DNA of 64,000 bases from Cladopsammia gracilis (taxonomy: Eukaryota; Cnidaria; Anthozoa; Scleractinia; Dendrophylliidae), in NCBI GenBank assembly GCA_022457155.1, contig JAJGOT010000165.1:304001-368000 (forward strand), given 5' to 3'. Of this stretch, positions 43,239-54,276 are shown piece after piece. Under the pieces are notes generated by a model. The model did not search any database, was not told where the DNA came from, and was given only the letters and a program-made list of their open reading frames with translations. The translations under genes and the position numbers were made by a program. Positions within the stretch are counted from its first letter, which is position 1. Every line of letters starts with the position of its first letter.

Positions 43239-46200
43239 TCAATACTGCAGTTGGACATTTTGTGCATTTCCATTATATTTCCCATAAAAACTAAATAAAC
43301 ATTTATTACCTTGGAAAATTGGATGTGAAACATAGCCTGGGCTATTTGGAGAATTTGGCTCTGGACTGATCCACTCTTTAGGAAGACACTTAAGGATGAA
43401 TGGTAAATATGAACTGACAGATGCTAATCTGTTCACCCAGCCAGGAATTGACTTCTTACACAGAGCCTATATGTTTATAAAAATAACAATGTTCAACAAA
43501 ATTGAGAGCATTCCTATCTACTGGCACAATGCTGTGAACATATTCTAATGAATAAATGTCTGTTTGGGATGTTTATTGAAAACTCTGTTTCATAAAGGGG
43601 AATTTATGAATGAAAATAACACAGACATGTACAAGTGATTAACACACCAAAACTGTCACATCATTATTAACACATCATTAACACAAAATGGTCTACACTG
43701 TACATGTAGGTCACAAGAAAATTAATCTCCTATGTGCTGTTATATTGCTGTTAGTATCCATTTTAAGAGAATTACAAGAATGTGATGAGAATGAAATGAC
43801 ACCTGGTGCCTCAACGGCTCACATCAGGGCGGGGGGGGGATGGGGGGGGGGGACTGTTTGACCAAACATTTTTGAAAAAGCCAAACAATCAAAGATAAAC
43901 AATCAATCCAATAATAAAAATAATATTAAGCCTGGTTCACATTTATTTTAGCGACATAACTGCCGGGTAACAACTTATATGGATGTTTTATACCACCAGT
44001 GTGAACAATATAACAGGCAACATAATAGGAACATAATATAAACATAACAACATAAGGAAAAAAGTTTTTTTCCTTGTCATGTTCAATGTTTATATACAGT
44101 GAATGTTATGTCGCTAGTGCAAACCAAGCTTTATAAGCTCAAATTATCTGGACTCTTATGTGACCACAACGTGGTATAAAATTTTTTAAATATATATAAA
44201 AAAATGAAAATATACTACTTTTTTCAAAATATTTTTTTTGTAAGATTTTACATGTCTGTAATTATGGTGAGATGTTTTAACTGTGCAATATAATTGAAAG
44301 TTTTTTTTACCTGACAAAATTCTGATGTGAAGTGATTACAGTTCCTACAAAAAAGAGAATGGAAATCAAGTCAAGTCAAGTTATCTTTATTTAAGCAGGG
44401 TGGCCCTTTCAGCACTAGGCTGGCATCAATAGGGAACATGCATAATTTACGACTACTACAGGATAATACAATAAAAAGTAAAAGTAAATAAAAATAGTTA
44501 AATATATGATTAAAAACAATCCTGTAAATACTAAAATATTATTTAAAAACTAGGAAATAAGTTACATGCAAGTGTTATTTCGAATCATTTCGAAGCAAGC
44601 AAAAATCAACAGCATTTTTTCACACAACCCAGTAGTCACCATTGGAAACAAAACAACTTGATTGGCTAATTATAGGGCTATATATTTATATGACTTTGTC
44701 TCTTTTTATATCCACATGGTTAGTGTTATCAGCCTCAGGACCTGTTCACATGGAGGTGGGGGACCCCAGGAAGGTGAAGTATCCTGCCTCGGTGGGGTAA
44801 CCAATCTCTCTTCTTTTTTTCCTGCTTGTGTTCACATGAGAGGTGGGGTACCTAACCAAGGCAGGTTGCAAGTCAGCCAGGCCGGGTAACCCGCTTAGCT
44901 CGTGTGATTTTCTCCATGTGAATGCTCAAGGTGGGGTTAACCCGCCTAGCTGGAGGCATTTATCTCTATGCAAACTCAATTTGTATTGGTAATTAATACC
45001 CTGGGGATTATGTTAATGAGACTATAAAAGAAGTTACATGTGCCCCACCCCATCACTCTACTCAAGGCCGCAAAAGTGAATAGTTTGGCGTTTCTGTTAT
45101 CATTCCCGACTTACTCGATGGCCGATGTGGAACAAGTTCCTCGCGTTGTGGTAGATGAAACAATAGCAGCGCTAATAAGCTCTCCAGCCGACAAGCAGTT
45201 CACAGCGGCTGAAGTTTGACCGGTTGTACAGGCGAATGAGATACCGTTTATCAGGTTTGGAACGTTACACATGTTTTGCTCTTCGCGTCCCTGGTTTGTT
45301 GTTTAATTCTTGCACTGATAATTGCCTGTGAGGTCTGCCGGCGTGACGAAGTTTTTTCTCCGTTAATGCTTGGGAATCTTCTCTGCGTGATAAAATGTTT
45401 GTATTGATGTATACCTGTGAGACTCGCCGGCGTGGCGAATTTGCCTGTGTGGTGGCATTGACGTAATATTGCCTGTGTGGCTTGCCTGTGCGGCGAATTT
45501 GTACTGATAATTGCCTGTGAGGTCTGCCTGCGTGGTGAACGTTTTGCTCTGTTATTGCCTGGAGGCTACTGTGCGTTATTAAATCTTTTGTATTGATGTA
45601 TGCCTGTGAGGCTCGCCGGGGTGGCGAATTTGTTTTGGATAATTTATGCCTGTGAGGCTTGCCTGTGTGGCGGGATTGAATTGATATTGCCTGGGTGGCT
45701 TGCCTGCGCGGTGAATTTGTACTGATAATTGCCTGTGAGGTCTGCCTGCGTGGCGAATTTTTTGCTCTGTTATCGCATGGGAGGCTTTTCTGCGTGATTT
45801 CTTCCATTGTTGTGTGCCCGTGAGGCCCACCGGCGTGGCAAATTTATTTGGAGCAACCGAAGTTGTGAGGCGAGATAAGAACACTGAATGTAACAGGATG
45901 GCTGGATTAATAATGTACTCTTCAGAATGCTTTATTTAATAACCCTCCCTGGCATAATTGTTGTTGTAGCCTCGTAGACTTTATTTTATTTTCCCCGACG
46001 TTTTTCTTCGGGTATATTTTAATTGCTCCTGTTCAGAGTGAGTGACTCCTGTTGGTATACCGTATGTCTCGGTAGCCGCCAGACGTTCTGCTTTCAGACA
46101 TGTTGAAGTCGCTCCCTCCTGGTCAGGAACCCCGATACCGCTAGTCGTGTTTGTTTTCCATACATCTTATTGATCGGTTGGACAATAGGTGACGTCCCTT

Positions 46201-49200
46201 TTTAAGCCTTTCTTTTATTTAGATGGTGGGTCGTAAGAGAAAGACCATGATATCCGGTGAAGGGTTTCCGAAACAACCAAGTTACTGGGTAGAGTTTCGG
46301 ATTGGGTTAAGGGAATCAAGCCGAGACTCTGTATGACCTAGGTGGATATAAACGGGGTTCCTGACCAGGAGGGAGCGACAGAGGTAGTTAATCGAAGTGG
46401 CATGCTCTCGTCGGGCGAGTCTCCTGAGTTAGAAGCATTACAATTGAGCTTGGACATTGCCTAGCTAAATCAACAGTTGTCAGGTGTTATTTGTGTACAG
46501 TATTTATCATATTAGTCTTCTCATAGGTTTGTTATGAGTTATATTAGGTTATATTACATATTAAGGATAAGTAGAGTAGGGGTGAGGATTGCGAGAAGCT
46601 GGGTGGTACAGTGGTATGGTAGGCTATGTAAGCCTAAGCCTAGTTGAGGTCACAGATTCAATCCTGGGAAGAGTAAGGATTGGGAAGAGTAAGGTCATGT
46701 TTGTGTTATAAACTTCCTGTGGTGTCGGAAAGATGAGAATAGAAGTGAGCTTGGGGAAGGCCAGAGCGATTCTCCATATCTTTTTACCATGTCATTAATA
46801 ACAATCGATACCCAGGGTAGAATATTACACTATGCAAACTCAATTTGCATTGGTAATTAATACCCTGGGGATTATGTTAATGAGACTATAAAAGAAGTTA
46901 CATGTGCCCCACCCCATCACTCTACTCGAGGCCGCAAAAGGGAAGAGTTTGGCAACCCACCCTCCCACCCGATCGAGTAAGTCGGGCTTGATCCTCTCAG
47001 CTCCCACCTTCGCCTGGTCTTGGGCTTGTCCCAGGCCAGAGCGATTCTCCATATCTTATTACCATGTCATTAATAACAAAACTCAGGGTAGAATATTACA
47101 CTAGTTTGAATGTTCCACCGAAGCCCGCCAAAACAACATGGCTACCAGCTGCTACAGGCCAGGTGAGCTTTTCTGGTTATTTTATCTTCCAAACGTAGAG
47201 ATAAACAGTTTTATTGAAGAAAATACTGAAGAACTTGACAGTGCCAGCGACAATAAGCATTTGCGTCCGATAATCAAGCTGAAGTTTTTCCCACGCTAGC
47301 ATTTAGAAACCTCACCCCAGCGCCCTGGGGCTCAATATTGCATGACTTGTGAAGGCTGGCTTTTTTTGACTATGGGTAGGTGGGGTACCTCACCTACCCA
47401 GGGTCCCCAACCTCCGTGTGAATAGCCCCTTAGTTTCTACTGATAACACTTTCCCCAACCCTAAATATTCAGGACATCCAACAGTTATTTGTAAATTGTT
47501 ACAAAACTGTAGTTAACCGAAAACTAAGTTAAAAACAACAGTAGATTAAACAAATACCTGTCAATTAAATGATATGAACGTCCTTGATAATCTAATCCCA
47601 TTGTTTTCACAAGATCTTTCACTTCTGTGGGTGAAAGCTTTGTTGTTCCAATTGTAACAGTTTCCCTATAATCAATCAAAAATTTAATTGCACTAAAAAT
47701 GTTTGTTCCTCTAAATTTTACACCTGCAAAAGTGGCAATATTAATTTTGTTAGTTCAAGCCTCTTCTCTACCTTAAAATTCCATGTGCATTAAAGTATCT
47801 GATTGTCTACAAAAAACCTATAGAATGCTGATACTGTAAATCTACCATAAATTAGTACTTATAAGTAAAGCTATATTCAAAACACTTAAGTATGGTGCAT
47901 ATGAAATAAATTATAGTGACCTCTTTCACTAAATCAATAAGTAGAGTCTTTGTTTACGTTTTATGCCTCATTAGCAATTTAGCTACCAAAAAATAAATCC
48001 ATATTAAATTGAAAGAGCTTGCTCTCTGGAAATTTGCGCATGATATGGTAAATAATTTTTGTAAGTTTTCAGAAATTAACCTGACATGAAGTTTTAGTTT
48101 CAAAATTTTACAAAGAATGTATGGCTGCCCAGCCATACTTTTTTTGTAATCTTATAGTTTTATAAAACTAACTTCCTTGACAATATTCAACTTGTCAGAA
48201 TAATATTTACACTGCTTACCAAGTGTGACATGGCTCTTTTATAGTTCATTTGTCAGTATCTTATTGTTTGATTTGTGTTAATGAGGCACCCTTTCACTCC
48301 CAGAGTCAATGGAGACATGTAGTGTTGTTCTAACTTTTGAGTCTGTTGACGAAATCCTATTGTGTGACCATTCAAATGAAACCTCTTTGGCAGTACTTTT
48401 GCATGGTGCCATTTGTTTTTCAAAATTTTACAAAATGAAATTTGGATTTTTTGTTGAATTTTGATGTTCGGCACTCTTGGGAGTTAAAGGGTTAAAATGT
48501 AAACACTGATGTCAGCAAAGATTCTCCTATGCTGATACTGTGTGTGAACACATAACGATACATTCATCACTATTTTATTAATTTATGAATAAATAAATGT
48601 CACCAACAAACCTAAATTTAAAATCATCTCCTAGTGTCTCCACAGTTTTGGGGGTCATGTCAAATATTCCTGACCAGTTATATGGATGCCCACCAAATGC
48701 ATACTCTGTTAGAATAAAGTAAACAAGGGTGATAGTAAGTTAGAAAACTAATGACAAGGGGATTCCAGTTGGTAGTCTTAATCATATCCTTGTTAATGTT
48801 GTTGTTCCGCATTTATATTATTACGAGTTCAGGGCTCGAAATTGCGCCTGTATCGGGCGCATTTGCGACTAAAATCTGTCTAGTAGTCGTGATTTTGCGA
48901 TTGTTTTACGGCCTAGTTAATAAAGGAATTATATTCAACAGTCTTGTGTCTTATTTGTAATATAACTGGTAGTTGTATTTTTATCTGAAAAATCCTGCGA
49001 AATTCACGTTGAATGTTGCGTGACTTAATCGTCGATTTTATGTGCTCCATTAATACAATTTCCAAGAAGTGTATCACAGTCACACTTTTTCAGACTTTCT
49101 CAGAAATTTCGTCTCTCATTTTCGGTTCCGATAGTAGTATTTAGTTTTTTTTGGTGACTAAAATTTTCAAACTTGCGACTAAATTTTAGGAATTATTCGC

Positions 49201-52200
49201 AAATTGCGGTTGAGAATTTTTTTTAATTTCGAGCCCTGGAGTTGACTAAGATCAATATAAGTAGGTAATAACAACACGACCATATTGTTTGGCATAATGG
49301 GGGACACCTCCCCTGCGGTTGGCATGACAAGTGACTTCGTTGCGTGGCCATGAGCCTCATTTATCTCCCCAGCACTACACGCTGGATCGAGAAAGAGTAT
49401 TGGCAGGTCAAGTAATGCAAGACCATTTTTAGCCTTACTTGTCTTCCCCACACTGCACGCTAACAGGACAGAACAAGAGTATTGGCAGGTCCATTAGATT
49501 GCATGACCTAAAAGCCTCACCTATCTACCCAGCACCGTGGGTCGGACCGGAGTATTGGCAGATCGAAAATGAAAAAAAAATTGTGAAAAAACACTGGCAT
49601 AATATTGGGGGAAGTCGCTGCCGAGACTTAATCGCCACAGATGCATGCAGGGCATGTATCCCCCAAGATCAAGTAAAATAACTAGCCTAAGGTGGGGGGA
49701 GCGGGAAGGCAGGCCATCCTAGGGGCTGCCGAAAGTAAAATGGATGATGGTGTCCGAATACATAGCTGATAACAGTCAGAAGACCATCTACCTAAGACTT
49801 TTTATGCAGTGTTGCGGTGGATAAAATCCCAGCTTGTGGTGTTGCGGTGATCTCAAACCCTACGGTGTGCAATGTTTGCGCTTTAAAGTCTGCGGTGTTC
49901 GGTGGAACGAAATTATCTGCGGTGTTGCCGTTTCCTGTTTGACCCTTGTCAGATCTAAATTTAGCCTCTATATGTTATTTATTCTGTACTTATTTATGAA
50001 AACCATGTACCATTATGTTTAATTTGTAACAAAAAGCAGTACAATACTGTCTAGTTAATCTTCAATATGCTGACAGTCGCCAATCCTAAGCCTTTTTCAT
50101 TTATAAGTAACTTGACAAAAATATATATTGCTGTGACAGTGTTTTGTTGACTTTTCTTGCGGTGATGTGGTGTTCGGTAATTGTTTTTGCGATGTTGCGG
50201 TGTTCAGAAGGGGTATAGAATGTGTGGTTCCAGAAAATATCCATACCTCCCCCACGGATGGTCAATGGAAATTCCAAGGGGGAGGGGGGCTAATAGGCAG
50301 AAACTTCCTAGGGGTTGGGGGGTGTCCACATGAAGAATTTGTCCGGAGTGTAAAAGGAAATTCACTGAAAAAATTGTAAGCAAGGCACAAAGTAAACTTA
50401 TTATACTTACGTGAAAATTTTTGAACGGATGAAGTTGAACGGCTGAACAGCAGAAGAAAAATTTTGAATAGCTCGCGGTGAATGGCTGAATGGCAAAATC
50501 ATTATTCCGAGCGGCCTGCTGTGAACGACTAAAAACATATTTCGAATGGCTCGCGCTGAACAGCTAAATGGCAGATCAAGAAAAATTTCGAATGGCTGGC
50601 TGTAAACGGCTAAAATGGCTATCAAAAAATCTTGAGCGAACAATCAAAGTCACGAAGGGATATACAGTTCCGAAGAAATTTGACCGACAGCAACAAAGGC
50701 GATCTTTGAATGATAAGATGTCAATATCGGCAAGTTGTAATATGCCCACGAAAAAAATTATCCGAATTTTTAAAGAAGACAAACAGTTATACAAAACAAT
50801 AGCTAGTGTGCCAAACACCCAAACAAAAGCGGTCGAAAACAGGCTGAAGACCAGAGTTTTCTGACAACAAGCGTGCAAAAACCAAAATGATTCTTGGGTC
50901 ACTGTTTGGGTCATTTACGCTCAGTTGCCGACAGCAACAATTAAAATCAAAACCCGAGTCTTTTTCGGTCTTAAAATCAAAACTCTTCATTAAAAAGTAA
51001 ATTGCAAGCTTAATGATTACATTTACCAAGCACTTTTATAATATCAAGGATGATGAAACCATCAGTTCGAGCACTGTATGTACTAACCGAAGCGGAATGG
51101 AACTCTGCGTTTTGCTAAAATTTGCATACGAAACAGTGTTGGTAACACAACACACTTTTTGACTGTCCCCTTCTAAGAATTCTCTGTTTTCTTTGTAGTT
51201 TTGCTGGACAAAATTAAGACTAAGCTTTTCCAAACTACCTGCTTTCATTTCCAAATATCGTTTCGGCAATAGAATGACTGTGTGCTCTGGAGGTGCTTCG
51301 CATCTCTTTTTGAAAAGCGAGATGTCTATATCCAAAAGGTTTCAAATTACTTTTGAAACGCGTGGTGAGCGAACAAAAAGACTAGAGCTCTTTCGATAGC
51401 CGTAAAAATGGCTGGAAATCGTTTTAATCGTTTGTCAACGGATAAGCGTAGCCGTTAGTTTTTGTCTAAACGGATACAAACATTAGCCGTCCGAACAGCT
51501 GAATATTTTTTCCGAACGGCTAGCCCTAGCCGTTCGAATGGCTGAAGATGTTTTTCCAATGGCTAGCAGCAGCCGTTCAAACGGCTGAAGATTTTTTTTG
51601 AATGGCTAGCAGCAGCCTTTCTAACGGCTGAAGATTTTTTGAACGGCTAGCAGCAGCCGTTTGACCGAACAGCCTCCTGCCATTCGTGAACGCCGGGCAA
51701 GTGAACGGCTTCAACAGCTTGAACGGATAGGCATTAGTATCGTTTTCGCGTGAGAGGTCTCTTATGTTGTGTGTAAACCGAGTGAACGTTTTTTTTTAAG
51801 CATGACACAGTTGGGAATTTGAAAAGGGTAAAAAGAATATTCGGAAATTCCTGGGAGGTGGGGGGTCATCAAAGAACCCCCTGGAACAGAAATTCCAGTG
51901 GGGTGGGGGGTCTAAACTGAAAGACCATCCGTGGGGGAGGTATGGATATTTTCTGGAACCACACAATGGTAAATTCGAGACTTTGCGAGACCCTTATTTA
52001 AAAATTCGAGACCGAGACTTTAGCGTTTCTATCAAATCCGAGCCTGAGACTTAACCTCTAAAAAATCTGAGTCCGAGACTCCAATTGCTGGAAAATGTCG
52101 GGCCGATAGTACTAAAACCGTTTAAAATGTGACTGAAATCTCCAATGGAAGCTGAGATTTACGAGAAAAATTTATGAGACTCTGAGATCCAAATTATCAA

Positions 52201-53126
52201 AATTCGAGACTTCGAAAATTATAGCGAGCCCGAGATTCCAAGACTCCAATTTCAAATGCCGAGAATTCAAGACTTGGTGAATATTTTCCGAGACACATCA
52301 TTTCCGATAGACCATTCTATACCCCTTTCAGAGCCCTCCGATGTCCCCCTCCTTTGTGCCACATAAAAAAAACGTACTGTGAAAGGTGCATTGTCAGGCA
52401 CAAAAACAACATAATTTAGTTTCCCTCATCCCTGTGACTGTGTGTGATCTTGGTTTTAAATAATTTGCACGGATTAGTCAGGTATAATTATGTCACTTTT
52501 GGCAATTTGCATATTCTCGTTCAAATTTGCATCAAATTTTTACGTTATGTGAAATCATACTATTGTACAAAAACAAAGAACTGGAAAATTCGTTTTTAGA
52601 AGAACAATGAGGTTAGATTTTTTATTTGAATAATTGATTATTAACATAACATCTGTCAGAAGGTTGGTTTTAATATCCTGAACTACAGAGTAAAAGACGT
52701 GTCAGGAAGTCTTTACAACGACAACATAGACAAAAGTTCTACTGTCAAATTTTTGCTGCAAAGGAAAAATGAGTTTTGATAAACTGCAACGGTAATCAAA
52801 GAACAAAACAAATTAGGATTTATTTTAAATTCAAGCTTTCTCGATTTCAACTGACCTTTTCCGTGAACAACTACTCCGGAGTGGAAGACACCAAGACCAA
52901 CAGGAAAGGTATACTGATTTATCCAGTACTAAAAGATAAAATAAAAAGTCTCAAATTACTACCGTAATAAAAAGATCATTAAAACTTCTTTTTTGTTTAT
53001 TACGTATGAAGCAATAAGCTTTAATATTTGTCGGAAGCCTAAAATTGATATGGCTTCCTCTATAAAATAAAGTAAGTTTTTACTTACCATGTCATACACA
53101 TTTAACACGACTGGGTAGGAAGACAT
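43239..53126 (-). CDS. DESI2: desumoylating/deubiquitinating isopeptidase 2 homologue
   Basis: Six minus-strand exons: 53126-53088, 52928-52856, 48705-48612, 47665-47558, 44344-44311 and 43466-43239. Phases 0, 1, 2, 2, 0 all agree and every junction has GT-AG. The product is 191 residues, close to the usual length of about 194. DESI2 is a PPPDE-fold cysteine isopeptidase of the cytoplasm acting on ubiquitin or SUMO conjugates. Seen here are [29 protein letters not shown] with the catalytic His at about 29, [19 protein letters not shown], and [10 protein letters not shown] with the nucleophile Cys at about 107. The last exon gives a [11 protein letters not shown]...CLPKEW block. The last exon also holds a donor-like AAG|GTAATA at 43310, so an alternative C terminus is possible. 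Introns 2 and 4 hold most of the transposon load. The start codon is 1.15 kb from the divergent COX20 start. Confidence 0.93.
43831..43852. repeat. interrupted poly(G) tract
   Basis: G9, then AT, then G11, in DESI2 intron 5. Confidence 0.9.
43928..44135. mobile_element. MITE with AAGCCTGGTTCACAT-type ends
   Basis: Left AAGCCTGGTTCACATTTATT then TTAGCGACATAAC. Right GTTATGTCGCTAGTGCAAAC then CAAGCTT. These are imperfect inverted copies. It lies in DESI2 intron 5. Confidence 0.7.
44360..44530 (-). repeat. 3' tail of a LINE-like retroposon
   Basis: On the minus strand GGCCACCCTGCTTAAATAAA precedes GATAACTTGACTTGACTTGA, an AATAAA-bearing tail with short repeats that is typical of LINE 3' ends. 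No coding part is left. Confidence 0.45.
45315..45850. repeat. tandem repeat of about 190-220 bp, 2.6 copies
   Basis: Copies start with TGATAATTGCCTGTGAGGTC at about 45315, 45504 and 45722. Within each, GCCTGTGAGGCTTGCCTG and GCGTGGCGAATTT recur, so it is a higher-order repeat. Long minus-strand frames with repeated [13 protein letters not shown] are by-products of it. Confidence 0.85.
46107..46381. mobile_element. small element with 26-bp inverted ends
   Basis: GTCGCTCCCTCCTGGTCAGG at the left and CCTGACCAGGAGGGAGCGAC at the right are perfect inverted copies (26 bp in total). No target duplication was seen. It is nested in unit 1. Confidence 0.7.
46833..47100 (+). mobile_element. unit 2 of the TGCAAACTC...TATTACA pair (268 bp)
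   Basis: A compact version of unit 1 with the same ends. In place of the 1.65-kb middle it has about 75 bases. That middle includes ATCGAGTAAGTCGGG, the reverse complement of a segment at the corresponding point of unit 1. Confidence 0.55.
48830..49238. mobile_element. MITE with CAGGGCTCGAAATT ends and GAGTT duplication
   Basis: CAGGGCTCGAAATT and AATTTCGAGCCCTG are perfect inverted ends. GAGTT lies directly outside both (48825-48829 and 49239-49243). Subterminal TTGCGACTAAA motifs recur. It lies in DESI2 intron 2. Confidence 0.85.
49250..49650. repeat. dispersed repeat with a three-fold internal block
   Basis: Blocks of the form CCTCATTTATCTCCCCAGCA...GAGTATTGGCAG occur three times between 49345 and 49562, followed by GGGGGAAGTCGCTGC. 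It is related to 29455-29690 and 32600-32640. It lies in DESI2 intron 2. Confidence 0.65.
49790..50203. repeat. region of recurring TTGCGGTG motifs
   Basis: GTTGCGGTG, TGCGGTGTTCGGTG and close variants recur about ten times at both ends of this segment. It is intronic in DESI2 and its nature is unclear. Confidence 0.45.
50222..51964. mobile_element. 1.74-kb TIR element with AAT duplication
   Basis: Both ends carry GTGTGGTTCCAGAAAATATC, continuing CATACCTCCCCCACGGATGG, inverted (about 42 bp, perfect by eye). AAT lies on both sides (50219-50221 and 51965-51967). A 3-bp duplication is Harbinger-like, but no transposase is visible. The inside has arrays of GAACGGCT/AGCCGTTC motifs at both flanks and two unrecognised frames (50568-50864 plus, 51036-51335 minus). 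Confidence 0.85.
51487..51662. repeat. 43-bp tandem units with ACGGCT/AGCCGT palindromes
   Basis: GGCTAGCAGCAGCCGTTC and ACGGCTGAAGATTTTTT recur about four times. A looser version of the same motifs fills 50410-50620 at the other side of the element. Confidence 0.8.
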
Positions 53127-53480
53127 TTTAACTTTTTCCAGTATCCTCGAAGAAAGTACTCCTTTTATTATAAAGATGAAAACTTCAAACTGTCAAACCC
53201 TCATTTACAATTACAAACACCGCCATTATCGCCATATTGTTTATGGTAAGGACTGCTGACCTGAAATTACTCACCTGTGACATCACAGTAACGGCGCGTG
53301 TCCTGTGACACGGTTTCCAATGAGGCTCAGTAACGCAATTACCTACTTTCTGTGAAATAAAACTTGATTACTTGAATCTTTTTTAATGTGACTGCGTGAT
53401 GCAGGACATGCATGACCAGGTGACTACGTGATGCAGTTCGTATGTCATAACCCACAGATAACCCTTACTTACCATAGAGT

Positions 53481-53560
53481 CTCCTGAGTAGCTCAGTGGT
53501 TAGAGCATCCGACTCTTTTTCTGAGTTCCTTATTATGGTTGATTCTCAACTTTGTGATTT
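53481..53560 (+). mobile_element. tRNA-derived SINE head, degenerate
   Basis: GAGTAGCTCAGTGGTTAGAG then CATCCGACT is a good A-box half. The B box (GGTTGATTCTC) has lost a base, and the anticodon arm cannot fold. Confidence 0.65.
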
Positions 53561-53690
53561 TCTTATTTATTATTAACACGATAAAGCACTAATAATAATG
53601 ACATAACTAATAACTCATATCAACCTGTTAAACAACCACACAACGCTGTCCAAGACGTCCATGCCAAACCATCCTTCACGACCTTCAACC

Positions 53691-53742
53691 CAATCTCGTA
53701 CCCAGAGTCTAGAAGCCAGAGGACTCTGGGTATGAGATTGCC
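53691..53742. repeat. palindrome CAATCTCGTACCCAGAGTC / GACTCTGGGTATGAGATTG
   Basis: Two 19-bp arms with 2 mismatches around a 14-base spacer. A short foldback repeat. Confidence 0.75.
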
Positions 53743-54276
53743 TTCAACCAAACTCAGAGAGTCCCCTATACCCCTTTGAGAAATGCCTTCACGTAAAAAC
53801 ATCAGACCTTTTCACGCGTCACGAATAATTACAAAAGTTCTTTCACATTCACGCAAAAATAGAGGAAATCTTATTTTCTTGATCAGAGTATTGCCTCTTT
53901 ATATAAAATTATGAGTGACATAATGTAGAAAAAGGACGCACATTTATCAAAAAAAAATACAGAAATGAAGCAAAACAAAATGATTCACGAATCACGCTTA
54001 ATTCAACACTTGGTTCACGGGTCACGTTAAAGTAAATTGCATTCACAATCATGTTAAAAAAATTGTTGAGATTAAAAATCACGAATCAGATCACGAATAA
54101 AAAAACCCTCAACTCACGATTTGTATATTACGCGCGAGAAAAATCAGCGCATGCGCAAACCAGTAGCTCTATCTGGTTCCGCTGGACGTGGGTAACGCGG
54201 ACTCTGGGAACGCTCTTGATAGGTAGGTACTTCATATATGATTTTTATTGTGTACCGAATGATATAAAAATTCAAA

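Larger units (their letters stand above)
44979..46829 (+). mobile_element. unit 1 of a TGCAAACTC...TATTACA pair
   Basis: It starts TGCAAACTCAATTTGTATTG and ends GGGTAGAATATTACA. The first 120 bases and the last 70 are nearly identical to those of unit 2 (46833-47100). CTA precedes, separates and follows the two units. Inside are a 32-codon ATG frame ([20 protein letters not shown], 45120-45219), a large tandem repeat and a small inverted-repeat insert. The TG...CA ends are LTR-like, but the layout is not a standard LTR-body-LTR element. Confidence 0.5.
44721..47450. mobile_element. 2.7-kb imperfect-TIR element in DESI2 intron 4
   Basis: The ends pair as AGTGTTATCAG ... CTGATAACACT and CCTGTTCACATGGAGGTGGG ... 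AACCTCCGTGTGAATAGCCC. The terminal inverted repeats are about 70 bp with mismatches. Inside are two units with shared ends (44979-46829 and 46833-47100). Confidence 0.6.
50204..52333. mobile_element. older small TIR element split by a later insertion
   Basis: Left TCAGAAGGGGTATAGAAT and right ATTCTATACCCCTTTCAGA are inverted ends. Removing 50222-51964 leaves an element of about 390 bp, whose body (51968-52300) is full of CGAGACT-like motifs. The split lies 18 bases inside the left end. Confidence 0.7.
53127..54276. promoter_or_regulatory. divergent DESI2-COX20 intergenic region
   Basis: The two genes start head to head here. It contains a tRNA-derived SINE head, a small palindrome, and AT-rich sequence with recurring CACGAATCACG motifs (53870-54120). 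CGCGCGAGAAAAATCAGCGC at about 54131 and CTGGGAACGCTC lie near the COX20 start. A bidirectional promoter is possible but not shown. Confidence 0.4.

Noticed and set aside
45265..45884. two long Arg/His-rich minus-strand ORFs as a repeat protein
   Set aside because: They follow the higher-order tandem DNA repeat; the peptides in different frames are by-products.
53481..53560. functional tRNA gene
   Set aside because: Only the 5' half is tRNA-like; anticodon and T arms do not fold.
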